The position numbers and the translations under genes are program-made. From Betaproteobacteria bacterium (GTDB lineage: Bacteria; Pseudomonadota; Gammaproteobacteria; Burkholderiales; Ga0077523): DNA of 64,000 nt. A model generated the notes under the pieces. That model saw only the letters and a list, made by a program, of their open reading frames with translations. It was not told the origin of the DNA and made no database searches. Of this stretch, positions 7,984-16,215 are shown piece by piece (within the stretch, counting starts at the first letter, position 1; every line of letters begins with the position of its first letter). Location of the stretch: NCBI GenBank assembly GCA_016125475.1, contig WGLR01000015.1:26089-90088 (forward strand). The letters are read 5' to 3'.

Positions 7984-8835
7984 TCAGGCGGCCTCGGCGG
8001 GTCGGCCCGCGCCGCGCAGGAGTGACTTGCGGTAGCGGCTCAGGTCCTGGACCGAGGCGAGTGTGCTGTCGAAAAGGAGGGACAGATTCTTGAGGATCAT
8101 GTTCACGACGCGTGTCTCCCACTCGGCGTCGAACCGGATCTGTTCGTCCAGCCAGCGCTCGAGCCAGCCGGGGTCGGGCAGGCGGGACTGCACGGTGTCG
8201 TTCGGGAACATCTCCTGGTTCACGTGCAGGTTCGTCGGATGCAGCGGCTTGCGGGTGCGGGCGGAGTTCGCCATCAGCATGCCGATCTTCGCGAAGGCGG
8301 CCCGTGCCTCGTCACCGAGCGCGGCGATCATGCGTTTCATGTACTGGAGGTAGGCCCCTGCGTGGCGCGCCTCGTCGCGCGAGACGAGCGTGTAGATGTG
8401 CCGGATGACGGGTTCCGTGTGCCATTCGGCCGCGCACCGGTACCAGTGGTTCAGGCGGATCTCGCCACAGAAGTGCAGCATGAGTGTTTCCTGCGGCGGT
8501 GCGGGATCGAACGCGAACCTGACCGCGTGGAGTTCGTGCTCGGTCGGCGCGAACTCGGGCCGGAAGCGGCGGAGGTACTCCATGAGCACGAGCGAGTGCT
8601 TCTGTTCCTCGAAGAACCATACGGACATGAACGCGGAGAAGTCGCTGTCGTGCACGTTGTCGCGCAGAAACATTTCGGTCGCCGGCAGCGCGGCCCACTC
8701 CGTGATCGCGTTCATCTTCACGGTCGCTGCCTGTTCGTCCGTGAGCAGGGTGCCGTCGAAGGCGTCCCAGGGGATGTCCCGTTCCATGTTCCAGCGCACG
8801 CGTTCGAGGGACTTGAAAATTTCGGGGTAGAGCAT
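7984..8835 (-). CDS. Ferritin-like diiron-carboxylate protein, function unknown
   Basis: 283 aa from the ATG at 8835, which has GAGG at 8-base spacing; the longer open frame to 8901 lacks support. Two ExxH-type metal motifs are visible, WFFEEQKHSLVL (residue about 95) and LVSRDEARHAGAYL (about 175), in a mainly helical protein. This is the pattern of the ferritin-like diiron oxygenase/desaturase group that includes acyl-ACP desaturases and AurF-type N-oxygenases. The substrate cannot be assigned. It is cotranscribed with rfaE2 and lies next to the light/photolyase locus, so a role in lipid or LPS-linked oxidation is possible but inferred. Confidence 0.75.
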   Translation of the reverse strand: MLYPEIFKSLERVRWNMERDIPWDAFDGTLLTDEQAATVKMNAITEWAALPATEMFLRDNVHDSDFSAFMSVWFFEEQKHSLVLMEYLRRFRPEFAPTEHELHAVRFAFDPAPPQETLMLHFCGEIRLNHWYRCAAEWHTEPVIRHIYTLVSRDEARHAGAYLQYMKRMIAALGDEARAAFAKIGMLMANSARTRKPLHPTNLHVNQEMFPNDTVQSRLPDPGWLERWLDEQIRFDAEWETRVVNMILKNLSLLFDSTLASVQDLSRYRKSLLRGAGRPAEAA

Positions 8836-8928
8836 TCGAAAAACCTCAGCAATGGACAACAGATCCGTCCGGATGGATCGACCGGCCCTGCCGGACGGCA
8901 AATCGCGGGTGTGATGCGACGGTCGAGA

Positions 8929-10518
8929 TCACTGCCTGTCGAGCGTCGAAAGGACCCGACCGGCTTCCCGACGCAGGCTGCGTCGATCGGAATCGCCCAG
9001 GCGCACGATGTTCCGCGCCATCAGGGCCGTGCGGGGGTTCGAGGACAGCAGACGTTCGTTTGCATCGAGGAAATTCCAGTATAGCAGCGTGATGGGGCAG
9101 GCCCGCTCGCCCGAGCGCTCGCGCGGCGAGTACCGGCAGCCCCGGCAGTGATTGCTCATCCTGTCGACATAGGCGCCCGAGGCCACGTAGGGTTTGCTCG
9201 TGAAACGTCCACCGTCGGCGTAGAGCGCCATGCCGGCGGTATTCGGCAGCTCGACCCACTCCACGGCATCCACGTAGACCGCCAGGAACCAGTCGCTCAC
9301 GGCGGACGGGGCGAGCCCTGCGAGCAGGGCGAAGTTGCCGATGACCATGAGGCGCTGGATGTGGTGGGCGTAGCCGTACCGGAGCGTCTGGCCGACTGCG
9401 TCGCGCAGGCAGTTCATGGCCGTCGCGCCGGTCCAGAACCAGCCGGGCAGTTCCCGCGCGTGGCCGAAGTGATTCGCGGTCGCCAGCCCGGGCATCGTGT
9501 GCCAGTAGATGCCGCGCACGAACTCGCGCCAGCCGAGGATCTGGCGAACGAAGCCTTCGAGACTCGCGAGGGGCACGGGCTCGGCCGCATGACGCTCGAG
9601 CGCGCGGTCGATGACTTCCCGGGGGGCGAGCAGCTTCAGGTTCAGGGCCGGGGAGAGCAGGCTGTGCGACAGAAACGGGTCGCCGCCCCACATGGCGTCC
9701 TGGTGGGCGCCGAACCCGGGCAGCCGGTGTTCCACGAAATCGTCCAGTGCCCGGAGCGCCTCCTCGCGCGTGGTCGGCCAGCCGAACGTGTCCAGGTCTC
9801 CGGGGTGATCGGCGAAGAGTCGCCCGACGGTGCGGATCACCTCCGCCGTGACCGGGTCCGGCGTGAAACGTACCGGGGCCGGGCGGGGCGCCGGGCCTTT
9901 CGACCCGAAGCCCTTGCGGTTCTCGCTGTCGAAGTTCCAGCGTCCCCCCACGGGCTCGTCGCCGTCCATGAGGATGCCCGTCGCGCGTCGCTGGTCCCGA
10001 TAGAAGAACTCCATGCGCCACTGCTTCCGGCTTCCAGCCCAGCGCGAGAACGTCCGCGTGGGGACGATGAAATGGGTGTCTGGCCGGACGTCGAGAGGCG
10101 TGGCGGTTTCGCGGCACACGCGTTCGAGGGTCTCGCGCACGCGGTACTCGCCCGGTTCGCAGACGACCAGCGCGGACGGTCGATGGCGCGCGAGCCACCC
10201 ACGCAGCCGTTCGGCGAGCGGGGCGGCAATCGGCGCGTCGATGTCGATGTAGTCGACGCGCACACCATTCGCCCGCAGTGTGTCCGCGAACCGTCGCATC
10301 GCCGCGAGGAACAGCGCGATCCTGGCCTTGTGCGACCAGACGTGCCGCGCTTCCCCGGGGGCCTCGATCATCAGCACGCTGCCGCCGTGTGCGAGCGCTT
10401 CGGCGATCGCCGGATTGTCGAGGGAAAGCTGGTCGCCCAGCACGAGCGCGAACGGGCGGCTGCGAGGCGGCGGACCGGAGGGGGCTGGCGGCATGCTCGG
10501 CGCGGGTCCGGCCGTCAC
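8929..10518 (-). CDS. Cryptochrome/photolyase-related protein with Fe-S cluster (FeS-BCP, PhrB/CryB type)
   Basis: 529 aa. It belongs to the deoxyribodipyrimidine photolyase-related family (PF04244), beginning with FALVLGDQLSLDNPA. The four cluster cysteines are present: one in AMNCLRDAVGQ and three in HCRGCRYSP...RAC, where the spacings C-x2-C-x12-C match Agrobacterium PhrB, a (6-4) photolyase. Family members bind FAD, a 4Fe-4S cluster and a lumazine antenna, and repair UV (6-4) photoproducts or act as cryptochromes. The GTG start at 10518 directly follows the litR stop; an ATG at 10494 is an alternative. Cotranscription with litR implies light or B12 control. Confidence 0.92.
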   Translation of the reverse strand: MTAGPAPSMPPAPSGPPPRSRPFALVLGDQLSLDNPAIAEALAHGGSVLMIEAPGEARHVWSHKARIALFLAAMRRFADTLRANGVRVDYIDIDAPIAAPLAERLRGWLARHRPSALVVCEPGEYRVRETLERVCRETATPLDVRPDTHFIVPTRTFSRWAGSRKQWRMEFFYRDQRRATGILMDGDEPVGGRWNFDSENRKGFGSKGPAPRPAPVRFTPDPVTAEVIRTVGRLFADHPGDLDTFGWPTTREEALRALDDFVEHRLPGFGAHQDAMWGGDPFLSHSLLSPALNLKLLAPREVIDRALERHAAEPVPLASLEGFVRQILGWREFVRGIYWHTMPGLATANHFGHARELPGWFWTGATAMNCLRDAVGQTLRYGYAHHIQRLMVIGNFALLAGLAPSAVSDWFLAVYVDAVEWVELPNTAGMALYADGGRFTSKPYVASGAYVDRMSNHCRGCRYSPRERSGERACPITLLYWNFLDANERLLSSNPRTALMARNIVRLGDSDRRSLRREAGRVLSTLDRQ

Positions 10519-11406
10519 TCAGGGCATGCCGTGCGAGGATCTCCACGCCCCGACGAGCTGGCTCACCTGATCGAGCGACTTCACGACCTGCACGCCGTCG
10601 ATGCCCCGCCGCAATCGACGTACGCAGCTGCCGCCGGCCCAGATCTCGATCCCGCGCGGCAGCAGGGCCCGCAGTTCGCGAAGGCCCGACGACGCCTGGC
10701 GGTCCGGGAACGCGGCACTGAACGACAGTGCGACCGCGTTGGCCCGGTGGGCGTCTGCCGCCCGCACGATCTCGACGGCCGGCGTCTCGGTCCCCAGGGG
10801 GATGCAGATGACACCCTCGACCACGAGCAGCGCTTCCACCATGAGCAGGCCGAGGTTGTGCTGCTCGGTCGGAAACGAGGTCAGCAGCACTCTCGGCGAG
10901 CGCCCCTGACCCTGCGCCGAGGCAATCGCGTTGCGCAGGACGCCCTGCACCTGCTCGGTGTAGAGGTGCTCCTCGAATACCGCGAATTCGCCGCGGACCC
11001 AGGCCTCCCCGACCGCCACGGTGAGGGGGGCGACCGTGTCCATCACGAAGCGCTGCAGGCCCTGGCGCATGAGCATCTGCTGCAGCCGTTGCCGGAAATC
11101 CGGCAGCCGGTGCGCGCGGATCAGCTCGATCACCTCGACGATCCCGGCGTCGCGCTGCTCCGAGGAAGCGTGCGACGTCCCGAGCGCGCTCAGTTCGTCG
11201 ATCGGGAGCCCGATGATCTTGCCCGGCCGGAAACCCCGGTCCATGAGCCGCTTGATCGCGCGGAGCTTCGTCACCTGCTCCGGCGGGTAGACGCGCTCGC
11301 CGTGCTCGTCGCGCAGGGGGGTCGGGTACCGGTATCGCCGCTCCCACATGCGCAGGACGTCCTTCGACAGTCCCGTGTCACGCTCTACCGCACCAATGCT
11401 CAGCAT
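10519..11406 (-). CDS. litR: LitR/CarH-type MerR-family regulator with B12-binding photosensor domain
   Basis: 295 aa from the ATG at 11406. The frame extends upstream to 11793 but crosses the divergent promoter. Residues 1-70 are a MerR HTH (LSIGAVERDTGLSKDVLRMWERRYRYPTP, seen as consecutive segments). The middle helical bundle has W-x9-EH (W in GEAWVRGEF, EH in FEEHLY), and the Rossmann part has E-x-H-x2-G (EQHNLG) with the cobalt-ligand histidine. Both are hallmarks of adenosylcobalamin-binding CarH/LitR. In the family, dark AdoCbl tetramers repress and light breaks the Co-C bond and releases DNA. Here it would repress itself, the photolyase gene behind it and the divergent operon. The start is uncertain because no strong RBS is seen. 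Confidence 0.9.
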   Translation of the reverse strand: MLSIGAVERDTGLSKDVLRMWERRYRYPTPLRDEHGERVYPPEQVTKLRAIKRLMDRGFRPGKIIGLPIDELSALGTSHASSEQRDAGIVEVIELIRAHRLPDFRQRLQQMLMRQGLQRFVMDTVAPLTVAVGEAWVRGEFAVFEEHLYTEQVQGVLRNAIASAQGQGRSPRVLLTSFPTEQHNLGLLMVEALLVVEGVICIPLGTETPAVEIVRAADAHRANAVALSFSAAFPDRQASSGLRELRALLPRGIEIWAGGSCVRRLRRGIDGVQVVKSLDQVSQLVGAWRSSHGMP

Positions 11407-11514
11407 CACGCCGTGCTCGACAGACGGGGCGCGCTCCGCCACGAGAGCCGGACTCGTGTCGCCGGCGTCCCGTTCGCTGCTCTCCGTTCGGACCAATGTG
11501 ATCACCTTGATTGT

Positions 11515-11529
11515 TTTGTCCAAGACAAA
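11515..11529. promoter_or_regulatory. Palindrome 1, candidate LitR operator
   Basis: TTTGTC-CAA-GACAAA is a perfect inverted repeat. It lies just upstream of the -35 of the rightward promoter and shares the TTTTG...CAAA pattern with palindrome 2. It sits between the divergent litR and secreted-protein genes, where autoregulated MerR/LitR proteins bind. Binding by this LitR is inferred. Confidence 0.55.
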
Positions 11530-11532
11530 GTG

Positions 11533-11561
11533 TTGACAACTACCGAAAGCGCCCTTAGTGT
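11533..11561 (+). promoter_or_regulatory. Sigma70-like promoter of the secreted-protein/light operon
   Basis: TTGACA at 11533-11538, a 17-base spacer and TAGTGT at 11556-11561, facing the gene at 11606. The -10 is enclosed by a further inverted repeat (AACTACC at 11538, GGTAGTT at 11572) and the whole promoter is framed by palindromes 1 and 2, so repressor binding would occlude polymerase. Confidence 0.55.
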
Positions 11562-11575
11562 ACGGCCGAAAGGTA

Positions 11576-11594
11576 GTTTTGACTAGGACAAAAC
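11576..11594. promoter_or_regulatory. Palindrome 2, candidate LitR operator
   Basis: GTTTTGACTAGGACAAAAC has 6-bp arms (GTTTTG/CAAAAC) and near-symmetric inner bases. It lies downstream of the -10 and immediately before the RBS of the gene at 11606. Its similarity to palindrome 1, about 60 bases away, suggests two sites for one repressor. Confidence 0.55.
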
Positions 11595-11605
11595 AGGAGG
11601 CGTGC

Positions 11606-11941
11606 ATGCGCGATTCAAAATGTAGGACTCTCGTCGTCTTCATGCCGCACGTTCTTGCGTCAGTGCTGTTCGCCGCTGCTCCCACAGCGTGGGCGGAGAT
11701 GGCCGACGTGGCAGGTCCGGCCGTCATCCGTGGCGGAAATGCCTGCACCGTGTCTGCCGCACAGGATCGAGGCTCCGAAAATGTCCTGGACAAACACGCC
11801 CGTAACGATGGGGATGTCGACCAGGACGACAGTGTGATGCTCGGCTATCTCGCCCTCCACGAACGTTCCGTCGCACCCACCCTCATCGGCCGGCTGATGC
11901 CCTGGTTCGCGCTGTCCCGACACGATTTCGGTGCGAACTGA
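11606..11941 (+). CDS. Small secreted protein of unknown function, first gene right of the LitR control region
   Basis: 111 aa from the ATG at 11606, which has AGGAGG 5 bases upstream. An N-terminal signal peptide is clear: a basic start, a hydrophobic core VVFMPHVLASVLFAA and an AWA cleavage site near residue 30, leaving a mature protein of about 80 aa. That part is acidic in the middle (HARNDGDVDQDDSVML) with one cysteine. No family is recognised. It is the first reading frame behind a promoter framed by two operator-like palindromes, so it is probably repressed by LitR and light-induced. A 135-base gap separates it from folE2, and it may or may not belong to the same transcript. Confidence 0.65.
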   Translation: MRDSKCRTLVVFMPHVLASVLFAAAPTAWAEMADVAGPAVIRGGNACTVSAAQDRGSENVLDKHARNDGDVDQDDSVMLGYLALHERSVAPTLIGRLMPWFALSRHDFGAN

Positions 11942-12076
11942 GGGGCCACGAGGTTCAGGTCGCGGGCGAGTCTCCCCTCACCCGCGTGCCACCCCCGCGC
12001 GGATTGCCTGCGACCTGAACCCCCTGCCGTTGCGAGACCACTCCCGACCACACTCTGCCTGCGGACCGACCTGACC

Positions 12077-12889
12077 GTGAACGCCCCTGAACGCATTTCC
12101 CTGCCGGACATCCAGTCGAGACCCGACACCCGGTCGATCGTGATCGACCGGGTCGGCATCAAGGATCTCCTGCATCCCATCCGCGTCCGCACTGCCGGAG
12201 GCGAATCCGTCGCGACCGTGGCGACCGCCGAGATGTACGTGCGCCTGCCGGCCCATGCGACCGGCACGCACATGTCCCGCTTCGTCGAGCTTCTCGAGGC
12301 GCACGAACATCCCGTGGACCTCCCGGGACTGCGGGAACTGACCGGGCGGATGCTGCAGCGCCTCGACGCCGAGTCGGGGTTCCTCGGGCTCTCGTTTCCG
12401 TATTTCATCCGCAAGCTCGCGCCCGTGTCGGGTGTGGCGAGCCGGGTCGACTATCGGGTGGTGATGTCCTGCGACATGCGCGCGGACCGCGGGGTCGTGC
12501 AGACCCTCGAGGTCACGGCGCCCGTCACGAGCCTGTGTCCGTGCTCAAGGGAGATCTCCGACTACGGTGCGCACAACCAGCGCTCACACATCACGATCGC
12601 GGCGACGCTCTGCGGCGACCTGACGATCGAGGACCTCGTCGCGGTGGCCGAGCAGGAGGCCTCCTGCGAGGTGTTCGGACTGCTCAAGCGTCCCGACGAG
12701 AAGTGGGTGACCGAGCGTGCATACGACAACCCGAAGTTCGTCGAGGACCTGGTCCGGGACATCGCGCTGAGGCTGGACGCAGACGACCGCATCGCTCGCT
12801 ACGTGGTGGAATCCGAGAACTTCGAGTCGATCCACAATCATTCCGCCTACGCACGGATCGAGCGCGACCGTCGCGTCCCGGCGGCGTGA
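12077..12889 (+). CDS. folE2: GTP cyclohydrolase I, type IB (FolE2)
   Basis: 270 aa from a GTG at 12077. The COG1469 family is recognised by [20 protein letters not shown], which contains the metal-binding cysteine, and by [15 protein letters not shown] near the C-terminus. FolE2 converts GTP to dihydroneopterin triphosphate, the entry to folate and pterins, and works with metals other than zinc. Its place at the head of the photolyase operon suggests a dedicated supply of folate (MTHF antenna) or pterin under light. A light-inducible folE is known from Pseudomonas LitR regulons. No strong RBS is seen, so the start could shift slightly. Confidence 0.92.
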   Translation: MNAPERISLPDIQSRPDTRSIVIDRVGIKDLLHPIRVRTAGGESVATVATAEMYVRLPAHATGTHMSRFVELLEAHEHPVDLPGLRELTGRMLQRLDAESGFLGLSFPYFIRKLAPVSGVASRVDYRVVMSCDMRADRGVVQTLEVTAPVTSLCPCSREISDYGAHNQRSHITIAATLCGDLTIEDLVAVAEQEASCEVFGLLKRPDEKWVTERAYDNPKFVEDLVRDIALRLDADDRIARYVVESENFESIHNHSAYARIERDRRVPAA

Positions 12890-12911
12890 TGCGCCGGTTC
12901 GCGAGTCCGCG

Positions 12912-14195
12912 ATGAGGCGCAGACGGATCGCCGTGGTCGGCGCGGGAATTTCGGGTCTCGGCGCCGCCTGGCTGCTGCGTGGCCACCACCGCGTGACGCT
13001 CTTCGAATCCGCGCACTACGCGGGCGGCCACACGAATACCGTGGACGTCACCCTCGAAGGGCGGACGTTTCCGGTCGACACCGGATTTCTCGTGTTCAAC
13101 GCGCGCACCTATCCGAACCTGTGCGCGCTGTTCGAGAATATCGGCGTGTCATGGGTCGAGAGCGACATGTCGTTCAGCGTGCGCGTGGATTCCGAGAACC
13201 TCGAATGGGCGGGGAGCAGCGTGGGCGGCGTGTTCGCCCAGCGTCGCAATCTGGTCCGGCCGGAATTCTGGCGCATGCTCCAGGACATCCTGCGTTTCAA
13301 CCGCGAGGCCTCGGGCGCCGTCGAGCGGTCCGCGAGCGGGCTCGGGACGCTCGGGGAGTTCCTGGACCGCCAGCGTTACGGGCGTGCCTTCCGGGACTGG
13401 TATCTGCTGCCGATGGGTGCAGCCATCTGGTCGTGCCCGGCTGCCCGGATGCTGGACTATCCCGCGCGTCCGTTCCTGCAGTTCTGCCACAACCACGGCC
13501 TGCTCCAGCTGAGCGGCCGACCCCGCTGGCGGACCGTGTCGGGCGGTGGCAGATCCTACGTGGCGCGCGTGATCTCGGACCTCGACGACGTACGCCTCGG
13601 GAGCCCCGTCAGACGCATCCGGCGCGCGGACGGCTGGGTGGAAGTCGTCACGGACGCGGGCACCGAGACCTTCGACGACGTCATCCTCGCGACCCACGCG
13701 GACCGATCGCTCGCGATGCTCGCGGATCCGACGCCCGACGAGGCGGCCGTGCTGGGTGCGTTCCGCTACCAGCCCAACGTCGCGTACCTCCACACCGACC
13801 GCTCGCTGCTGCCCCGCGCACGCGAGGCCTGGTCCGCGTGGAACTACCTCGCCGGTGCCGGAAGGTCGGACGACCGGCCCGTGTCGGTGAGCTACCTCAT
13901 CAATCGGCTTCAGCCGCTGCCGTGCGAGACGGCCGTGATCGTCACGCTCAATCCGCCACGGGAGCCGGATCCGGACAGCTGCATCCGTCGGATCGACTAC
14001 AGCCATCCCGTGTTCGATGCCGCGGCGATCGCCGCGCAGCAGCGCCTCCCGGGCCTCCAGGGCGGACGTCGCACCTGGTTCTGCGGCGCGTGGACCGGGC
14101 ACGGGTTCCACGAAGACGGCCTGCGCTCGGCGGTGGCAGTCGCGAACGCCCTGGGCGTGAAGGCGCCGTGGCAGTACGAGGCGGTCGCCGCATGA
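12912..14195 (+). CDS. FAD-dependent oxidoreductase, COG2907 (amine oxidase fold; UfaD/RSP1091-like)
   Basis: 427 aa. RIAVVGAGISGLGAAWLL is the FAD-binding GxGxxG Rossmann motif, and the end has the family motif CGAWTGHGFHEDGLRSA. The substrate domain has YLLPMGAAIWS. COG2907 proteins co-occur with DUF1365 and a CFA-like methyltransferase. In Rhodobacter the equivalent (RSP1091) belongs to the singlet-oxygen response and is reported to take part in methylated furan fatty acid synthesis as a desaturase. The stop overlaps the DUF1365 start (ATGA). The function here is inferred from that gene neighbourhood. Confidence 0.85.
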   Translation: MRRRRIAVVGAGISGLGAAWLLRGHHRVTLFESAHYAGGHTNTVDVTLEGRTFPVDTGFLVFNARTYPNLCALFENIGVSWVESDMSFSVRVDSENLEWAGSSVGGVFAQRRNLVRPEFWRMLQDILRFNREASGAVERSASGLGTLGEFLDRQRYGRAFRDWYLLPMGAAIWSCPAARMLDYPARPFLQFCHNHGLLQLSGRPRWRTVSGGGRSYVARVISDLDDVRLGSPVRRIRRADGWVEVVTDAGTETFDDVILATHADRSLAMLADPTPDEAAVLGAFRYQPNVAYLHTDRSLLPRAREAWSAWNYLAGAGRSDDRPVSVSYLINRLQPLPCETAVIVTLNPPREPDPDSCIRRIDYSHPVFDAAAIAAQQRLPGLQGGRRTWFCGAWTGHGFHEDGLRSAVAVANALGVKAPWQYEAVAA

Positions 14196-14992
14196 CCGCG
14201 CTCGCGACAGTCGTCCTCACGGACGGCGCCAGACCGGCGGCGCTCCTGTTCCGGGGAGAGGTGATGCACGCGCGTGTCCGGCCGCGGCGACACGCGTTCC
14301 GCTACCGGGTCTTCTTCCTCCGTCTGCGGCTCGGAGACGAGGATCGCGCGCGCCGTGGCCTGCTGTCCGTCGACCGCTTCAACCTGTTCAGCTTTCACCG
14401 GCGAGATCACGGGCCCCGCGACGGACGGGACCTGCTGGGCTGGATCCGGGAACTGTTGCGGAACGAGGGCGTGGCCGGGGCGGACGGCGAGGTCTGGCTG
14501 CAGGCCTTTCCCCGGGTGCTCGGCTACGTCTTCAACCCGGTGAGCTTCTGGCTCTGCCACGACCGCGAGGGCCGGCTGCGCGCCGTGCTGTGCGAGGTGA
14601 ACAACACCTTCGGCGAGTCCCACAACTATCTCGTCTGCCACGCCGACGGGCGGCCGATCGAGCCCGGTGACGAACTGAGTGCGCGCAAGGTCTTTCATGT
14701 CTCGCCCTTCTTTCGGGTCGAAGGGGCGTACCGGTTCCGGTTCGAGACGGCACCTGCCCGGACGTGCATCCGCATCGACTACGACGGTCCCGACGGCAGG
14801 CTGCTCGCCACCTCGGTGTCCGGTTCGGGCGAGGCGCTGACCACGACTTCGCTCATCCGCTGCTTCTTCGTTTACCCTTGGCTCACCCTGGGGGTGATCC
14901 TGCGCATCCACTGGCAGGCGCTGAAGCTCTGGAGGAAGGGCATGCCGTTCTTCGGCAAGCCGGAGCCACCGGTCCGGGGGACAACTCGATGA
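14192..14992 (+). CDS. DUF1365 protein (COG3496)
   Basis: 266 aa. The family is recognised by GEVMHARVRPRRHAFRYRVF near residue 22 and by the central WLQAFPRVLGYVFNPVSFWL and VNNTFGESHNYL. A hydrophobic stretch near the C-terminus (FFVYPWLTLGVILRIHWQAL) may be membrane-associated. The biochemical role is unknown; it is nearly always next to COG2907 and CFA-synthase genes, and the Rhodobacter relative RSP1090 is tied to the singlet-oxygen response. Both ends overlap neighbouring genes, showing tight coupling. Confidence 0.85.
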   Translation: MTALATVVLTDGARPAALLFRGEVMHARVRPRRHAFRYRVFFLRLRLGDEDRARRGLLSVDRFNLFSFHRRDHGPRDGRDLLGWIRELLRNEGVAGADGEVWLQAFPRVLGYVFNPVSFWLCHDREGRLRAVLCEVNNTFGESHNYLVCHADGRPIEPGDELSARKVFHVSPFFRVEGAYRFRFETAPARTCIRIDYDGPDGRLLATSVSGSGEALTTTSLIRCFFVYPWLTLGVILRIHWQALKLWRKGMPFFGKPEPPVRGTTR

Positions 14993-16215
14993 AACTGGAC
15001 GACATGCCCGCCGGCTCCTATCACATCGGCTCCGCCCCGCCCTCGCGGGCCGCGCGCTTCGTGCTCGCGCTGCTCGAGCGCATCCAGGTCGGACGTCTCG
15101 ATCTGATCGCGCCGGACGGCATCGCCCGTACGTTCGACAGCCGGTTCCCGGGGCCGCACGCGATGATCAGGCTGTCCGACTGGGAAGTCTGCGGCGAGAT
15201 TCTGCGCCGTGGGGACATCGGCTTCGGCGAGACGTACATGGCGCGGCGCTGGGACACGCCGGACCTCGCGGAACTGCTCACGCTCGTCGCGCGCAACTAC
15301 GTCGCGCTCGAGAAGGCCATCTACGGGCGCTGGTGGGGCCGGCTGGCGGACCGGATCCGGCACCTCATGCGCTCCAACCGTCGCATCCAGGCGAAACGCA
15401 ACATCCGCGCGCACTACGACCTCGGCAACGAGTTCTACCGCCTCTGGCTGGACGAGACCATGACCTACTCGTGCGCGATGTTCGAGGGGCGGACGTCCCG
15501 CAGCCTCGGCGACGCCCAGCGGGCCAAGTACGAGCGCATCTGCGAGCATCTCGACCTGCGGCCCGGGCAGCGCGTGCTCGAGATAGGCTGCGGGTGGGGA
15601 GGCTTCGCCGAACATGCCGCGAAAACGCGCGCGTGCTACGTGCACGGCCTCACGCTGTCGCGCGAACAGCGCGCCTACGCGTGCGAGCGCATTGCGGCGG
15701 CCGACCTCGACGACCTCGTGAAGATCGAACTGCGGGACTACCGCGACGTTCGCGGCGAGTTCGACCACGTCGTGTCCATCGAGATGTTCGAAGCCGTGGG
15801 CGAGCGGTACTGGCCCGTCTTCTTCGACGTGATCCGGAAGCGCCTGCGGACGGGCGGGCGCGCGCTGATCCAGACCATCGTGATCGCCGACGAGCGCTTC
15901 GAGTCCTACCGGCGCGGGACGGACTTCATCCAGAAGTACATCTTCCCGGGCGGCATGCTGCCGTCCGAGGAGGTCTTCCGGGACCACGCCGCCCGGAAAG
16001 GCCTGCTGATCGGTGCGCGGCGGGCTCTCGGGCTCGACTACGCGGCCACGCTGCGGCACTGGCGACACGGGTTCAATCGTCGGGTCGGGGAACTGAACGC
16101 CATGGGGTTCGACGAGCGGTTCATCCGCATGTGGAACTTCTACCTCGCGTACTGCGAGGGCGGATTCCGCGCAGGCACGATCGATCTCGTTCAGCAGGAA
16201 CTGAAGCGTGTCTGA
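14989..16215 (+). CDS. Cyclopropane-fatty-acyl-phospholipid synthase family methyltransferase (CfaA/UfaM-like)
   Basis: 408 aa from the ATG overlapping the DUF1365 stop. The SAM site is VLEIGCGWGGFAEHAA, preceded by the family region NIRAHYDLGNEFYRLWLDE with MTYSCAMF. Downstream are SIEMFEAVGERYW and FIQKYIFPGGMLPS. The family methylates the double bond of membrane phospholipid acyl chains. Next to a COG2907 flavoprotein it may be the UfaM-type enzyme that makes methyl-branched unsaturated acyl chains on the way to furan fatty acids, which quench singlet oxygen. True cyclopropane formation is the alternative. Confidence 0.92.
   Translation: MKLDDMPAGSYHIGSAPPSRAARFVLALLERIQVGRLDLIAPDGIARTFDSRFPGPHAMIRLSDWEVCGEILRRGDIGFGETYMARRWDTPDLAELLTLVARNYVALEKAIYGRWWGRLADRIRHLMRSNRRIQAKRNIRAHYDLGNEFYRLWLDETMTYSCAMFEGRTSRSLGDAQRAKYERICEHLDLRPGQRVLEIGCGWGGFAEHAAKTRACYVHGLTLSREQRAYACERIAAADLDDLVKIELRDYRDVRGEFDHVVSIEMFEAVGERYWPVFFDVIRKRLRTGGRALIQTIVIADERFESYRRGTDFIQKYIFPGGMLPSEEVFRDHAARKGLLIGARRALGLDYAATLRHWRHGFNRRVGELNAMGFDERFIRMWNFYLAYCEGGFRAGTIDLVQQELKRV

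Noticed and set aside
11407..11793. N-terminal extension of LitR to 11793
   Set aside because: It would cross the divergent promoter, both palindromes and the secreted-protein start; the MerR domain begins at 11406.
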